This document shows positions 10,655-21,104 of a stretch of 64,000 bases of DNA, one piece after another. A program made the translations under genes and the position numbers. The notes under the pieces are model-generated. The model did not search any database. It saw only the letters and a list, made by a program, of their open reading frames with translations, and was not told where the DNA came from. Position 1 is the stretch's first letter; the number at the start of each line of letters is the position of its first letter. The stretch comes from Trichobilharzia szidati. Lineage: Eukaryota; Platyhelminthes; Trematoda; Strigeidida; Schistosomatidae. The DNA lies in assembly GCA_944472155.2 (NCBI GenBank), contig OX235272.1, positions 87,798,020 to 87,862,019 of the forward strand, given 5' to 3'.

Positions 10655-11210
10655 ATAGACGAGGCTGTGAAATTACATCGACTGAGATGGTTAGGATATA
10701 TGTTGCACTTAGCTAGCCATCACCTTCCTCGATGGGCAATGTTAGCTGAAATAGGACAGATCAGGTTGGAAGAGAGTCACAGGTGGTCAAACGAAAATAT
10801 GGCATCAGTCAGTGAAATCAACAATAGTTAGTTTGAGCCACATACAGGGATGCAGACTTCTTGGGTGGGGTCCTCGAGCTGGTTGAAACCAGTGGCGGGA
10901 GAAAATTGGTGATATGGCTCAAAATCGTTCTTAGTGGCTGGCGCAGATGCACTCACTCTTTGTGGTCTAAAATATCCAGTAAAATTCTGTTGTTCTTCCA
11001 TATAGCTATTCTTTTTTAAATTTAAAAAATTTAAAATTTAAAAAAATTTAATTTAAAAAAAGCTATTCTTTGTGACTATCTTCGTTTAGTATCTCTCTCT
11101 TTTAAAATCTCTCTTTACTCTTTTCTCTTGCTTTGTGTGGTACATGGAGGGTGTGTGGCAACTCGAACTGCTGCACATCTGTGCAAAGTTCTACGTTGAA
11201 ATCAGTCAGC
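10655..11210 (+). mobile_element. RTE-B LINE 3' end
   Basis: Plus strand encodes the C-terminal tail typical of RTE-type ORFs: EAVKLHRLRWLGYMLHLASH, then HLPRWAMLAEIGQ, then (after frame changes) a segment related to the copy at 42522. The 3' noncoding part ends with GCAAAGTTCTACGTTGAAA. It contains a 47-nt AT insertion (11014-11060) missing in the other copy. Confidence 0.7.
11014..11060. repeat. AT-only 47-nt insertion with 10-bp direct repeats
   Basis: Consists only of A and T in TTTAAA-rich palindromic runs. It is flanked by AGCTATTCTT at 11004-11013 and 11061-11070, and is absent from the homologous RTE-B copy near 42745. Confidence 0.6.
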
Positions 11211-11689
11211 CAGTCATTTCTTCCTGATTAGAAAGCACTGCTGGCTGATGTTAATGGTTTCCATTTGAGCATATCAATCAATAATATACATGCCATCATA
11301 AAATCATAATGGTCATTTATGGCACTAAGCATAATACAAAATCTTTCCAAAAGCATCTATGAAAAATTTTCACTTGCAATTTACGAATTTATCAATGGCG
11401 TTTGTTTGTTTTTCTTGCTTATTTCATAATCCCATTCACTCCTTCTCATTTTTTTGTTTTTTACTTCGTTTTCACGTGTTTTGATATGAAATGATACATT
11501 TTATTAACAAACCGAAAATGAAAAGCTGTTTGTATATTGTGTATACGACTGAGTGAATTTGTTTGTTGACTTGCTTTTCACACGAATTTTTATTCGGATA
11601 CAATAAAGCTGAATTTCTGAAAGTTGGGAAAGCCATAGTAATAACAGTTTATTTTATTTGTAGAGTTTGTTTGTAGGGATATTGTTTTA
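11211..11689. other. Unassigned
   Basis: Nothing recognised. Confidence 0.3.
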
Positions 11690-11928
11690 TTCCTTTACGT
11701 TCCCCCGGTGGAACATAGGGCTGCAAGCTAGAGGCTTGAAGTTTTGGTAGCAGTGGTGTTTATCTCTAAGGGATGAGGTTGCTAGCCTCATGCCTAACCT
11801 TCCCTCTTTGCCAGTCTTATTACTGGCTTAGCTAGGTGAAGGAGTGCGTCCAGTGGCCGGGGATCAGACCCCGAACTAAATGCATGGTCGGCGAGCATTC
11901 TACCGCTGTGCCAACGACGCACTTGTAG
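11690..11928 (-). mobile_element. SINE-G, well-preserved copy
   Basis: Minus strand: tRNA-like head starting GTGCGTCGTTGGCACAGCGG with B box near GGGTCTGATCCCC, then body AAGCCAGTAATAAGACTGG and GAGGCTAGCAACCTCATCC, then 3' end TATGTTCCACCGGGGGAAC. The head looks tRNA-Gly-like. Confidence 0.8.
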
Positions 11929-11949
11929 GGATATGATTTGTTACAAATT

Positions 11950-12150
11950 TGACCACCGGTTGATATTGGTTAGAGAACCATTGAAAACCAATGAGTACTT
12001 GACGGACAGCTATTTCGTCCTAGTTTGGGACCCATCATCAGTACACATCCACCGAGGCCTTCCGGTTACAAATCAAGCTCGTAGACCATTCAGTCAGTGA
12101 GAGCTGTTTTAGTGGCCCATGAATTCTAACTTCCAACTCCTAACTTAATC
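11950..12150 (-). mobile_element. SINE-H partial copy
   Basis: Minus strand from AAGTTAGAATTCATGGGCC at the right through the head and hammerhead to the TTGATATTGGTTAGAG-type segment at the left. Stands head to head with the next copy. Confidence 0.75.
11993..12045 (-). ncRNA. Hammerhead ribozyme, near-intact fold
   Basis: Minus strand: GUACUG, AUGAUGG, stem II GUCCCAAACUAGGAC (perfect GUCC/GGAC pairing), GAAA, UAGCUGUCC. The stem I return is altered (GUCAAGUACUC). C3 and A9 are substituted. Confidence 0.55.
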
Positions 12151-12159
12151 TGCTGCTTG

Positions 12160-12475
12160 CTACTGACTGGTTACAGGACGAAGTTTCTTGAAATTCTAGT
12201 GAGAAATCATGACCAGTGGGGTCTACCAAGTCGAGAGTAAGAGAAAATACTCGATGGTGACACCGGCTGATGGTGGTCACGCTAAAATCACGAATTAGTA
12301 AAAGTTAGAATTCATGAAGTCTTCAGTGAATCAGATCCCAGTGTCTGAATGCTCTGCGAGCTTGACAAGTAACTGGAGGGTCCTGGGTTCATACTGTCAA
12401 CGAGTCGGAAACTAGGAAAAAACATCTGTCTAGTAATCTTTGGTTTGCAATAGTTCTCTGACTGGTATTTTAGAT
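12160..12475 (+). mobile_element. SINE-H partial copy
   Basis: Plus strand 5' block (ACTGACTGGTTACAGGACG), internal block GGTGGTCACGCTAAAATC, decayed tRNA-like head (B box partly lost), and a broken hammerhead at about 12389-12440 (GAGUCGGAAACUAGGAAAAA). The tail is missing. Confidence 0.7.
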
Positions 12476-12879
12476 GTTCTCCAGGTATACACAAGGAATA
12501 ATGCTTTATAAACAAGTGAGGAATTGTCTCCGGTGATGTGCAGCTAGGAAAAGGTATAAATAGAATAACACCGCATGGTTAGTCATCTCTTGAATTTTCG
12601 TTGTTTGAAAAGGGATGTCAAGAGAGGCTAAAAAGCCGCCAAACTAGAGACAGTCGATTTGAATGAAATCACAAACTGAAGAGAAAGGCACAAGAGTAGA
12701 ATGAAATCAATATTTCAGTACGATGATGTCAGCTATTACACTAATCTTAGAATATATACAAAGATTGTTTTAAATGTTAATACCACATTCCTCTGCATTC
12801 AAAAATATTTATATGTATAAACGTGAAACCACTAAATACCTTAATCTCACACATTTCCACTAATTCGGCTTTGCCTACT
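12476..12879. other. Unassigned
   Basis: No feature recognised. Confidence 0.3.
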
Positions 12880-13419
12880 ATGGCGGATAATATCCCTAAT
12901 TGTGCTGGATTAGATTACGTGGAAGATTGTGCATGGGGAGCGAGAAGACAGGAGTATGTTAAACCCATAAGAAGACTCTAGAAGATCCGCATTTAGCAAA
13001 CAGTTTATGTTTAATGTCATATAAATTTCAAGACTTACAGATGAAAACCAACCAGTTTGGTAGAATAAGCATCAAACACAGGACTTCAAATGATAAACTC
13101 AAAGAAGAAAGAGGTGATGAAGATAACCAACCAATAATAACAGCTAGTCACTATCAACGAGGGAAATTTGAAAGAGGTCACTTCCTTCACTTATCTAGCC
13201 AGCACTGTTCTAACCACAGGCTGCAGTGATTGTGTCAAAGCTAGTATGGATCGGAAAAGCAAGGTAGATCTCCTTCACTGTGAAATGAGTGTGGAAGTCT
13301 GCTGCGCTCAACATAAACAACAAAGTTCACATTTTCACCAACAATGTTAAGTAAGTTCCTCTGTATAAGTCAGAAATATGGCAAACGCGTCACCAAAAGC
13401 TTTTCTTAAATCCCATTTG
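12880..13419 (+). pseudogene. RTE-A LINE, 5' portion of interrupted copy
   Basis: Plus strand shows the region after the RT catalytic motif: a decayed F-DDL counterpart (LDYVEDCAWGARRQ), the LKEVTSFTYLASTVLTTG block (canonical 'SFTYLGS') and frame-shifted 'NVKSVLLYGSE' sequence (about 13345-13380). It stops at 13419, where PLE-D was inserted, and resumes at 15033. Confidence 0.7.
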
Positions 13420-13719
13420 CGCATTTAGAAAAAAACAACAGATTGAGCGAGGAAATATGCATTCCTTTTCAATTAGTTCCTCATCATCGGCTGGCTGGTT
13501 CTACACTAATATATAGTTGCTTTTTTACATCAAAACTGTTTTTACCAGTCAAGTGGTTATTTCAGTTAATCAGTTTTAGGTATACCGAGGGGGAGGGTAA
13601 AATTAAGAGATTAAAAGTCATCAAAACAATTCACTAATAGACGTTAGTAACAAGATATCCAAGTTTTAAGGGAAAGGTGAAAATTAATCGTGGAATTCAA
13701 GATAAGTTGATTCTTAGGC

Positions 13720-14093
13720 GTTAGCGATAAGTTATTCCATATTAGTTTGTTTATTGATATATCACACAGTGAAACAGTATTATTTACTGGATGACGTTTC
13801 GAACAAAATTCATGTTCATAATCATATCATTGTAATCACCATTGAACTTGAGTTTATAGTTTTTGTTTTCTATTTGTGTCGTGGGAGTAGAATTCAATAT
13901 CTGTGGACAGGTGTTGAATCATTCTATTACACGTATTTGCAGTTGATTCGATAAAAAGGTTCTGTTATCAATCTCTCCCTCACTGTTACATCAGATTTTA
14001 AACTGTCATCCTATCCATCCTATTATTTTTATGATTAGTTTATACTATTTCAATTTTATCTATTGGTAACAATCTAAGTTAGCGATAAGTTAT
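13720..14093. repeat. 16-bp target-site duplication around PLE-A insertion
   Basis: GTTAGCGATAAGTTAT occurs at 13720-13735 and 14078-14093, exactly flanking the PLE-A insert. The opposite arm (about 14700-14735) shows the same site without the insert, so the empty site is visible in the same element. Confidence 0.9.
13736..14077 (-). mobile_element. PLE-A 3' fragment, inserted in PLE-D arm
   Basis: A 342-nt insert. Minus-strand reading gives the post-GIY-YIG tail (residues like YRINCKYV and a decayed RLITE-type block matching 27030-27080). The PLE-A flank with GACGTTTCGAACAAAATTC follows at the left end. Bounded by a 16-bp target-site duplication. Confidence 0.85.
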
Positions 14094-14159
14094 CACATAA
14101 TCAAGAAATTTGTAAAATAGCAATGATGACTCAGAAGAATTACTTAAAATACAAACAAG

Positions 14160-14520
14160 TTAATGGTAAATGTGTGGTAAAATGTGTATCTATCAGTTTA
14201 ACTGCTCATGAGGAGCTAGTTACATTGGGCGTACGATCAGGCAATCGTTCATCGTCGAATCTTCGAACACCTCCCGTCTTCGTTTGCCGAAAATCCAAAT
14301 AAAGCTATACGCAGCTGAATACTAGTGCTCATCTCGTCAATACTAGAAATCAAGTTGACTCTAACAAAGCTTTTAAAGTTACTTATCGTATATCACCCAA
14401 ACTCTCACATGGTCTACAAGTACGACTTTTACATACAGCGGAGGCAGTTGGAATTCATCTGAACAAGCCATATCTGTGAGTCAGTTCAAAAGAAATTTGT
14501 ACAGCCCCTCTCTTAGCCAT
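14160..14520 (+). pseudogene. PLE-D GIY-YIG endonuclease fragment
   Basis: Decayed C-terminal domain: CS*GASYIGRTIRQS (GIY-YIG core with one stop), then SAHLVNTRNQVDSNKAFKV, TYRISPKLSHGLQVRLLHTA and EAVGIHLNKPYLCVSS. The last block is the conserved 'AEA-A-----LC-Q' C-terminus of this group. Multiple frameshifts; no RT domain. Confidence 0.75.
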
Positions 14521-15032
14521 GGCTAACTACATAATATGTATTAAGTTTTTAAAAAATAACAATTTTTCCCCTCTCCTTGTAACTATCTTTTGACTCTGTT
14601 AATTTTTACAATTCTAGCTAATTCTATTAACTCATTTGTATTTTACGTAATTCTTCTGAGTCATCCTATTCTTCTTAGTCATCATTGCTATTTTACAAAT
14701 TTCTTGATTATGTGATAACTTGTTGCTAACGCCTAAGAATCAACTTATCTTGAATTCCGTAATTAATTTTCATCCCTCCCTCCTTCAAAACTTAGATATC
14801 TTGTTACGTCTATTAGTGAATTGTTTTGATGACTTTTAACCTCTTAATTTCACCAACCCACTCCGCCTATACCTAAAACTGATTAACTGAAATAACCACT
14901 TGATTGGTAAAAACAGTTTTGATGTAAAAAAGCACTATATATTAGTGTAGAGCCAGTCAGCCAGGCGATGATGAGGACCTAATTGAAAAGGAATGCATAT
15001 TTCTTCACTCAATCTGTTGTTTTTCTAAATGC

Positions 15033-15432
15033 ACTTCCAGCAGCTTGCTGCAGAATTTTATTAATGGCTGACTTTGCTTGTTCCACACTGAAGATCAAAT
15101 GAGCTACCAGATGGGATTAGCAACGAGGAGCTCTGGCAGGTGAAAAACCAATCAAGAACTTATTGCTGAAAAAAAAATCAGAAGTAAATGGAGATGGATT
15201 GAGTACACCCTGAATGACATTGTGTGCCAGGCCGGCTCTTTAGTGGAATCCGAATGGGAAGCAACCAGTTGGGTGTATGAGTTCAAGGGTGACATGGAAG
15301 AGATCGTGTGAGGAGGAAATGGCGATCTATGAGCGATCATGAAGACAGCTGAAGAGGGCAGCAAAGAGCAAGGTGGAATGGAGATGTGTTGTTGAAGTCC
15401 TATGTTCCACTTGGAACTCAACGCCAACAAAG
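15033..15432 (+). pseudogene. RTE-A LINE, 3' portion of interrupted copy
   Basis: Resumes with FQQLAAEFY and continues through KWRWIEYTL (canonical 'RRWRWIGHTLR'), VESEWEATSWVY and KGDMEEIV to the 3' end CCTATGTTCCACTTGGAAC plus a (TAA)n-like tail. Joined to 12880-13419 it is one element. Confidence 0.75.
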
Positions 15433-15839
15433 ATAATCATAATAATAACAGTCGAATATCCTATCAACATAAGTTTGAACTTTTAGAAATAAGAAAATTA
15501 GTTTTCTGGTCAAAAGAAACACTTTATCATACGCTAAAATTCATATCTGAAACTAGTTCAATTCAATATTCATTTGATGTTATTTCTTTATTTACACAAT
15601 AACCATTAGCAGGGTGAAATTACAAATTCTGTATATATTTAATTCCATAGGGATTTTCATACAGTCCATTAATTCCATTAATTTTAATTAATGAATTCTC
15701 TGTTCTTTTTGTAATAACAGTAATTAATAACACTCTAAATTAACATTATATCTACATATCTATCTATCTATCTGTGAGTCAAATGTGAGTATGTACATGG
15801 TAAGATGGAATGATACTTGACATTTAGCCTACATATTGT
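15433..15839. other. Unassigned, with TCTA microsatellite
   Basis: AT-rich. A (TATC)n tract lies at about 15756-15773. No coding match. Confidence 0.35.
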
Positions 15840-16075
15840 CACATCAAACTGAGTGTCAAAAGGAGAATGTAGAACAGTAATCAGCACAATTCTGGAGTGT
15901 ACTGTTATTGCTGGTCATGCAGCATCAGTAGACACTTCATTCAGAGTCATACATGAAGTACAGCCAAGTCGTTTTGAAGGATTTCGTGAAGACGAAACCT
16001 TGGCAATCCTTGAGGAGAAACTTGAATTTTGTGCACAGAGACGTTTTATTCAGCCTATTATGCCTATTTAAAACT
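15840..16075 (+). pseudogene. PLE-D C-terminal fragment
   Basis: An open frame at 15853-16071 encodes the end of a PLE-D endonuclease: RTVISTILECTVIAGHAASV, VDTSFRVIHEVQPSRFE, then LEFCAQRRFIQPI and a stop. The GIY-YIG core is missing, so it is a 5'-truncated remnant. The 72-codon frame length is coincidental survival. Confidence 0.65.
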
Positions 16076-16872
16076 GGTTGAAGAAGCAGGCAGCGAAGAC
16101 AGGACCACAGGTGAACATAGAGGAGACGGAGGTGAAGATAAATAACCAACAGCAATAACAACAACCAGAACCAATCACCATCATTGGGAGAGATTTAGAA
16201 GAGCTTACTTCCTTCACTTATCTAGGAAGCATCGTTTCAACTACAGGTAGTCGGAATGGAGGAAGATTTCAAAGCTGGCTAGCCAGAATCGAAAAGGTAA
16301 CATATGCCTTCATCAACCTAAACCAGTTTGGAAATTGTCTGCAGTCCGCTTCAGCATAAAGAAGAGGATTCGGATCCTATTCAACAGAAATGTGAAGTCA
16401 GTCAGTCAATTCTTCTATACGGGTCAGAAACTCGCACTACGCGTGCGTCACGAAAGGGAATTCCAACAGCATCTCACAGACGTTTATCAACAGCTGCCTT
16501 TCTTCGCCGTCTGGCTCCATACTGAAGATCAAATGGCCAGAAAGAATAAGTAACAAGAAACTCTGGCTGTGAGCAAAACTAACCAAGAGCCGATTACTCA
16601 ACAAATATGTAGGAGAAAATGGAGATGGATCGGACATATGACATTGAGGAGGCTGTCGAATGACATTGCACGCAATGCAGGCCATCTCTCCAGTGGAATC
16701 CAAATTGGAAGCGACGACTAGGTCGTCAGTGAGAGGGTGAGATCATTTGAGGAGTACGAGGAGATGAGATATTACGGTCAATCGTGGGCTGAGCTGAAGA
16801 GGACAGCAGAAAATAGAAGAAAGTGGAGATGTGTTGTTGAAGCTGTATGTTCCACTCGGAACCCAATGGAAT
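16076..16872 (+). pseudogene. RTE-A LINE 3' half
   Basis: Plus strand: LEELTSFTYLGSIVSTTGS, frame-shifted 'NVKSV-LYG' block (FNRNVKSVSQFFYTG), QMARKNK, EPITQQICRRKWRWIGHMTL, then WAELKRTAENRRKWRCVVEA and 3' end TATGTTCCACTCGGAACCC with an ATAATAATA tail. Three or more frameshifts. Lacks the RT catalytic core. Confidence 0.8.
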
Positions 16873-16893
16873 AATAATAATATAATAACATAC

Positions 16894-17035
16894 TTTGATT
16901 GGACACTAGTAACTAGTGTGATGTGTTTAGTCCTTTCTTTGGTAGCCACATTGCAAACCTGACTGACAGAATTCAGTCTGCGCCAAACAAAAGACTAGAC
17001 ACATTACACTAGTTACTGACTAGTGTCCAATCAAA
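16894..17035. repeat. Inverted repeat (hairpin) next to SINE-S
   Basis: The left arm 16894-16932 and right arm 16993-17035 are complementary over about 39 nt, with one 4-nt insertion and two mismatches. The terminal TTTGATTGGACACTAGT pairs with ACTAGTGTCCAATCAAA. The 60-nt spacer includes GACAGAATTCAGTCTGCGC, also seen by other SINE-S copies. Confidence 0.8.
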
Positions 17036-17059
17036 AATATCCAATATAGTCCTACAGGA

Positions 17060-17270
17060 GGTCAATTGCTAGCCCGAATAGCTCAGTAGTAGCGTCTCTG
17101 ACTGCAGGCGACACTAGGTGACACGGGTTCGGATCTCAGAAGAGACTTGAGTTCCTTCAAGGCTGGAGATACGCCTTGGTGACTGGTGAGTGTCAACTAG
17201 CACGAAACCTAGGTCAGTTTGGGATTCCTGCCGATTGCCTCCAACCATCTGATATCATCAAATATAATAA
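17060..17270 (+). mobile_element. SINE-S copy
   Basis: tRNA-like head with A box AATAGCTCAGTAGTAG and B box GGGTTCGGATCTC (about 17117-17133). The body includes GCACGAAACCTAGGTC and ends TGCCTCCAACCATCTGATAT. Related copies at 39130 and 51151 (reverse). Confidence 0.7.
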
Positions 17271-17984
17271 AATATTTTGCTAACATGGCCTTAGTACTAA
17301 TTTTTCATTTTATTTAAATTTTTCTCTTCCTTCTTTTGTCTCCCTGAGTATCTGTATAATAAGCTCTATATAGTCCGTTTTATGTTTCTGCAACTCATTT
17401 TTAGTCTTTTGTTCTCTTTTCTCTTATCAGATGTCTGTTCATCACTCAAGTAATTGGTTGTCAATCCTCTCGATTATCTAAGACTATTCCCAATTTTTCA
17501 AAGACAGTGACTACTCATGCACTCTGATTTGCTTTTTTACTAGCTGACATTAACCTTTGACCTCTGTTGTGAATCTGCACTGCGTAGAAAACCCTAAATA
17601 ACTGTACAGCTTTGGAGTGACGTTACGAAAAGGGATCGCTTTGCTAACTAATGTTGTGTTCTTAAACTGATTATTATAAACCATCATAGAAAATCAACTA
17701 TTTCATCAATAATATTGTCTTTTGTTTGCTTTTGATATATAATCAGATATATAGCTGCTGTAGAGGTGAATAATTCCCCAGAACTGTTAGATTACTATTA
17801 AATTGACTCTAGTACCCGATTTAAATTGTCTGATTGTGGTTATCATTGGAATTCAGTCAGCTAATTACGTCTTACCTAAAACTCGTCATCTGAAATGGAC
17901 ATCCTGGATTCCTTTGTAGGTGTACTCAATCAAACAATTAGATATCATCACAGCCTCCGTATTAGGCGCCAACACGTCAGTAGA
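17271..17984. other. Unassigned
   Basis: AT-rich. No feature recognised. Confidence 0.3.
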
Positions 17985-19060
17985 GACGGGGAATTTCAAA
18001 GTATCTAGGATAGCTACCTGTGATCGTAATCAATGATCCAACTGCTCCTGTGAAGCCAGTAATATTGACCATCGCTCTAGGAAATTAAATATTCCTGCTC
18101 AGAAACACAGATAGGTATTGTTAAAATCATCAACATTTCGATATCAGATCACTCGGTCCTAAGAGGCTACAAAGCTAGCAGTGAAGAAACTTTATATCCG
18201 GAGGCCCTCTTGAAACTTGGATTGCCAAAATCTTCCATCTCTATATTGCATATCATGTCTCTCACGTTCGCTTTGTTTTAATCGATTAAAATATGATCTC
18301 TAATCGTATTATTTACTCTTGATTGTATTTAAAAGGTTCACAAACTACTGATTCGCTAATTTCTACTAAATTTGGGAAAAGGCTTGATCGTAGGTGGCTA
18401 GGTGTCCTAATCCATGAGAGATAACCATTTTTGAGTTATGTCCTTGGATGGGAAAATGTACTCCTGGACTTTTTGTAACTGGCTTTCAACAAAAGGTCTT
18501 GGATTTCTCGAAGATATATTGGATTGGTTTGGGCTTCAGCTCAAATAGCATTGCGTCAAACGATCTACTGTCAATTAGGCTTTTATATGAAGATCCTGTA
18601 TGAAGGAAAAATGTTATGCAGTGAACTCATTTAAAAATTCTGTTCCTCATGTAAACACTGTTCAGAATAAAGACTATTTTCGTTTGACCGTTTTATTTTT
18701 GTTGAATGAATTACCAAAGGCCTCTAGATACCGATCACTCGAAACAGCATAGCCTATTATAATTCGCTTAAATCACCTGGAGCTGTGTATGCAAAAGAAA
18801 CACATCCAGCTACTATTACTGCCATGGCTTCCTGTCGAAACTTTAAATTCATAAATTTTGTGTTACTTCCTTTAATTCATCTGATATTCAATCAGTTTAT
18901 TGTTATATTAGGGCATATCATCTCTCTCTTACTGATGCTTCTGAAATGTAATCACCTGTCGATACTGTTAATTCGGTGTTATTTAAAGCAACATTAATGT
19001 TGTCAATAACAATAATTCTTTTATTAATACTGTCAGATTGATGTAGAACCTGATGAAGAG
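17985..19060 (+). mobile_element. PLE-D scattered remnants
   Basis: A short GIY-YIG remnant SNCSCEASNIDHRS lies near 18030-18080 (canonical 'NCSCEASYIGRS'). The group's C-terminus, ELPKASRYRSLETA then LNHLELCMQKKHIQLLLLPW, lies at about 18710-18830 with noncoding sequence after it. The roughly 600 nt between is unrecognised. Two pieces of one element is the simplest reading. Confidence 0.5.
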
Positions 19061-19189
19061 GAAGTTATCGAAGAGAGTATTTTTTGTTCATCTAATTCAG
19101 TCCTTGACAATTTTTAGTGGGCATCCTCAATCAATTAGAGTAAACATTAACTTAAAGTGCTAGTTTTAGTTTGTAGAGATTTTGTTTGA

Positions 19190-19555
19190 TTGGTTGGAGA
19201 ATTTAATTATGAGCTGATATCTGCTAGAAAGCCATTGGAAAACCACCTGGGAGTATTGGACAACTGTTTGGGACTCTCCATCAATATGCAGCCACCAACA
19301 GGGTTGGGACCGAGGACCTTCTGGTTACAAGGCCAGAGAGCTCGTAGACAGCTATTAGGCCACTGGGACCCAATCAAGTGGCCAGCCCATGAATTCTAGC
19401 TTCTGCCAATTCACGACATAACGCGACCACTTCGCAATGTCTTTTTCGATGATTAACTGAACTCACCTTCAACCTGCTGTACCCTGCTGGTCACGGCCTT
19501 CCACTAGAACCCCAGGTAACTACCTGAATGAGGCCAGTCGCTATTGAGCATCAGA
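19190..19555 (-). mobile_element. SINE-H, full-length but ribozyme-deleted
   Basis: Minus strand: 5' block (GCGACTGGCCTCATTCAGG at right), head with B box region, 3' part to the left. Between AACAACTG/TTTGGGACTC the GAAAC-stem II segment is deleted, so no hammerhead core remains. About 365 nt. Confidence 0.8.
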
Positions 19556-19790
19556 TCAATTTTCAAGTATTGGTTTGTAGGAATTTCGTTTGATAGGTTG
19601 CAGAATTTCATTATCAGCTGACATCGGTTAGTGGCTTAATGGTCTACGAGCTCGCCTCGTAACAGGAAAGCCATGGATTCGAACCCCCTGTGGTGGGTGC
19701 ATACTGTGAAGAGTTTCAAACTAGGACGAAACAGCTGTCCACTACTCCCAGCTGGTTTTCCAATGGTTCTCTAACCAGTTAAACTACCAG
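19556..19790. mobile_element. SINE-H chimera (reverse tail joined to forward head)
   Basis: 19556-19628 is a minus-strand 3' tail. At AGTGGCTTAATGGTC the sequence switches to plus-strand head, B box GATTCGAACCCC and hammerhead (19699-19749: GUGAAGAGUUUC loop, then GACGAAACAGCUGUCC). A fold-back or 5'-inverted insertion. Confidence 0.75.
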
Positions 19791-20254
19791 TGTCTAATTA
19801 TTCCTACATTAAATTTTACGATGTTGATCCTTTTTGTAAAACAAAATTTCCTTTCTCTTCTATTTCTACAAATCTCATTCACCTTGTAGTGTCTATGTTA
19901 GTTTTTTAGCATAGCTTGTTTTGAATCACCTTATGAAATAAACAACTTTTTTAAATATATATGTCAACGGATTTTGACATTCTCCTATGCATAAATTATT
20001 AGATTATAATGAGAGTTCTTTGTCATTCTTTTGTGAATTGCTTTGTTGCAGAGAAAAAAGCAAGTTTACGACAATTGTGTTTTGTCTAACTCCACTTTGC
20101 TATTTTGCATATTCCTTTCCCTCTTCTTATTCTTCCCCTTGTTCATCAAATTTTGTTATCTTGGGAATTACTACGTTATGCTTCCTGACTCTTACATTAT
20201 AAACATCAGTTTTTATAAAAAAAATTAAGTTGTGCAGTGTTACTCTAGTGTGTT
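19791..20254. other. Unassigned
   Basis: T-rich stretch with chance open frames at 19987-20228 (hydrophobic by composition). Nothing recognised. Confidence 0.3.
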
Positions 20255-20500
20255 GTGCGTTGGTAGCACAGCGGTAGAATACCTGCTAATCACGCCTCAT
20301 GTAGTCCGGAGTTCGATTCCCGGCCACTGAACGCATTCCTTTACCTCGCCAAGCCAGTAATAAGACTGGTAAAGAGGGAAGTTTGGGCATGAGGCTAGCA
20401 ACCTCATCCCGTAAAAACAAACACCACTGCTACTGAAACTGCAAGCCTCTAGCTTGAAGCTCTATGCTCCACTGGGAACTCAAAGGAATAAAAAAGAAAA
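20255..20500 (+). mobile_element. SINE-G, complete copy
   Basis: tRNA-Gly-like head (A box TGGTAGCACAGCGGTAG, B box GAGTTCGATTCCCGG), body AAGCCAGTAATAAGACTGG and GAGGCTAGCAACCTCATCC, then 3' end TCTATGCTCCACTGGGAAC and AAGGAATAAAAAAG. The last segment parallels the RTE-A 3' end. Likely Pol III transcribed when young. Confidence 0.85.
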
Positions 20501-21104
20501 CTCTGGCCTGTGCTACTGACGAGATTTATCAGTAGTATATAAGGAGAAATTTATTGGAACAAAATATCGAATAGCGGAGAGATAGATTTGATGTCAATGA
20601 TAAAAAATGAACTGGTATTGCGGAGAAACATAACAAAGAAACACAATACGAAGGAAGGGTAGAAGTAGCACAACACATAATTTCCCCCATATGTGTGCAT
20701 CAAACATCTCATTACTAAGTCTCCAGTCTTCTCCTGTTACATTGCTAATTTGCCAAAACAAAGACAAATTACTTAGGCTGTTATTATTAGGGCAACAATG
20801 GAAAGGAACTTGGTTAATGCATATTTTCATAAGTAAAGATACTAAAATATCTTGTCGGTAGCACTAAAGAGGACACATTTACAACCTTGTTCTGACAGAG
20901 ATTATCAGATTGTCCTTAGTCATTCTGTTTGACAAAAATTCGGTAATGTCAATAACGTCGAGTGTTACAATTGTGTGTTCATGTTATTTTCCACTGAACT
21001 GATGAACAACTATGGAGGCGTTTCTATAATTTTTAACATGGTGTTAATTATTTGCTGTAAGAATAAAGTAAACTAACTCAGAATCTATCACAAACTGACT
21101 TCAC
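20501..21104. other. Unassigned
   Basis: No coding or repeat match. Confidence 0.3.

Larger units (their letters stand above)
13420..15032. mobile_element. PLE-D with long inverted arms, inserted in RTE-A
   Basis: The left arm (13420-13735 continuing at 14094-14154) is the reverse complement of the right arm (14635-15032). Matches include ATGCATTCC, CCACTTGA, GATTCTTAGGCGTTAGC and TTCTTGATTATGTGATAAC. Between the arms is a plus-strand GIY-YIG end fragment. The left arm is split by a PLE-A piece. The outer ends read GCATTTAG and CTAAATGC. A 5'-truncated PLE body between inverted flanking repeats is a known Penelope arrangement. Confidence 0.8.

Noticed and set aside
13720..14093. Direct repeats as a CRISPR-like array
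   Set aside because: Only two copies, 342 nt apart, exactly flanking a PLE-A fragment; they are a target-site duplication.
20255..20330. Functional tRNA gene (Gly-like)
   Set aside because: B box and acceptor-like pairs are present, but the anticodon arm does not fold properly and the sequence continues into a repeated SINE body found at six other places.
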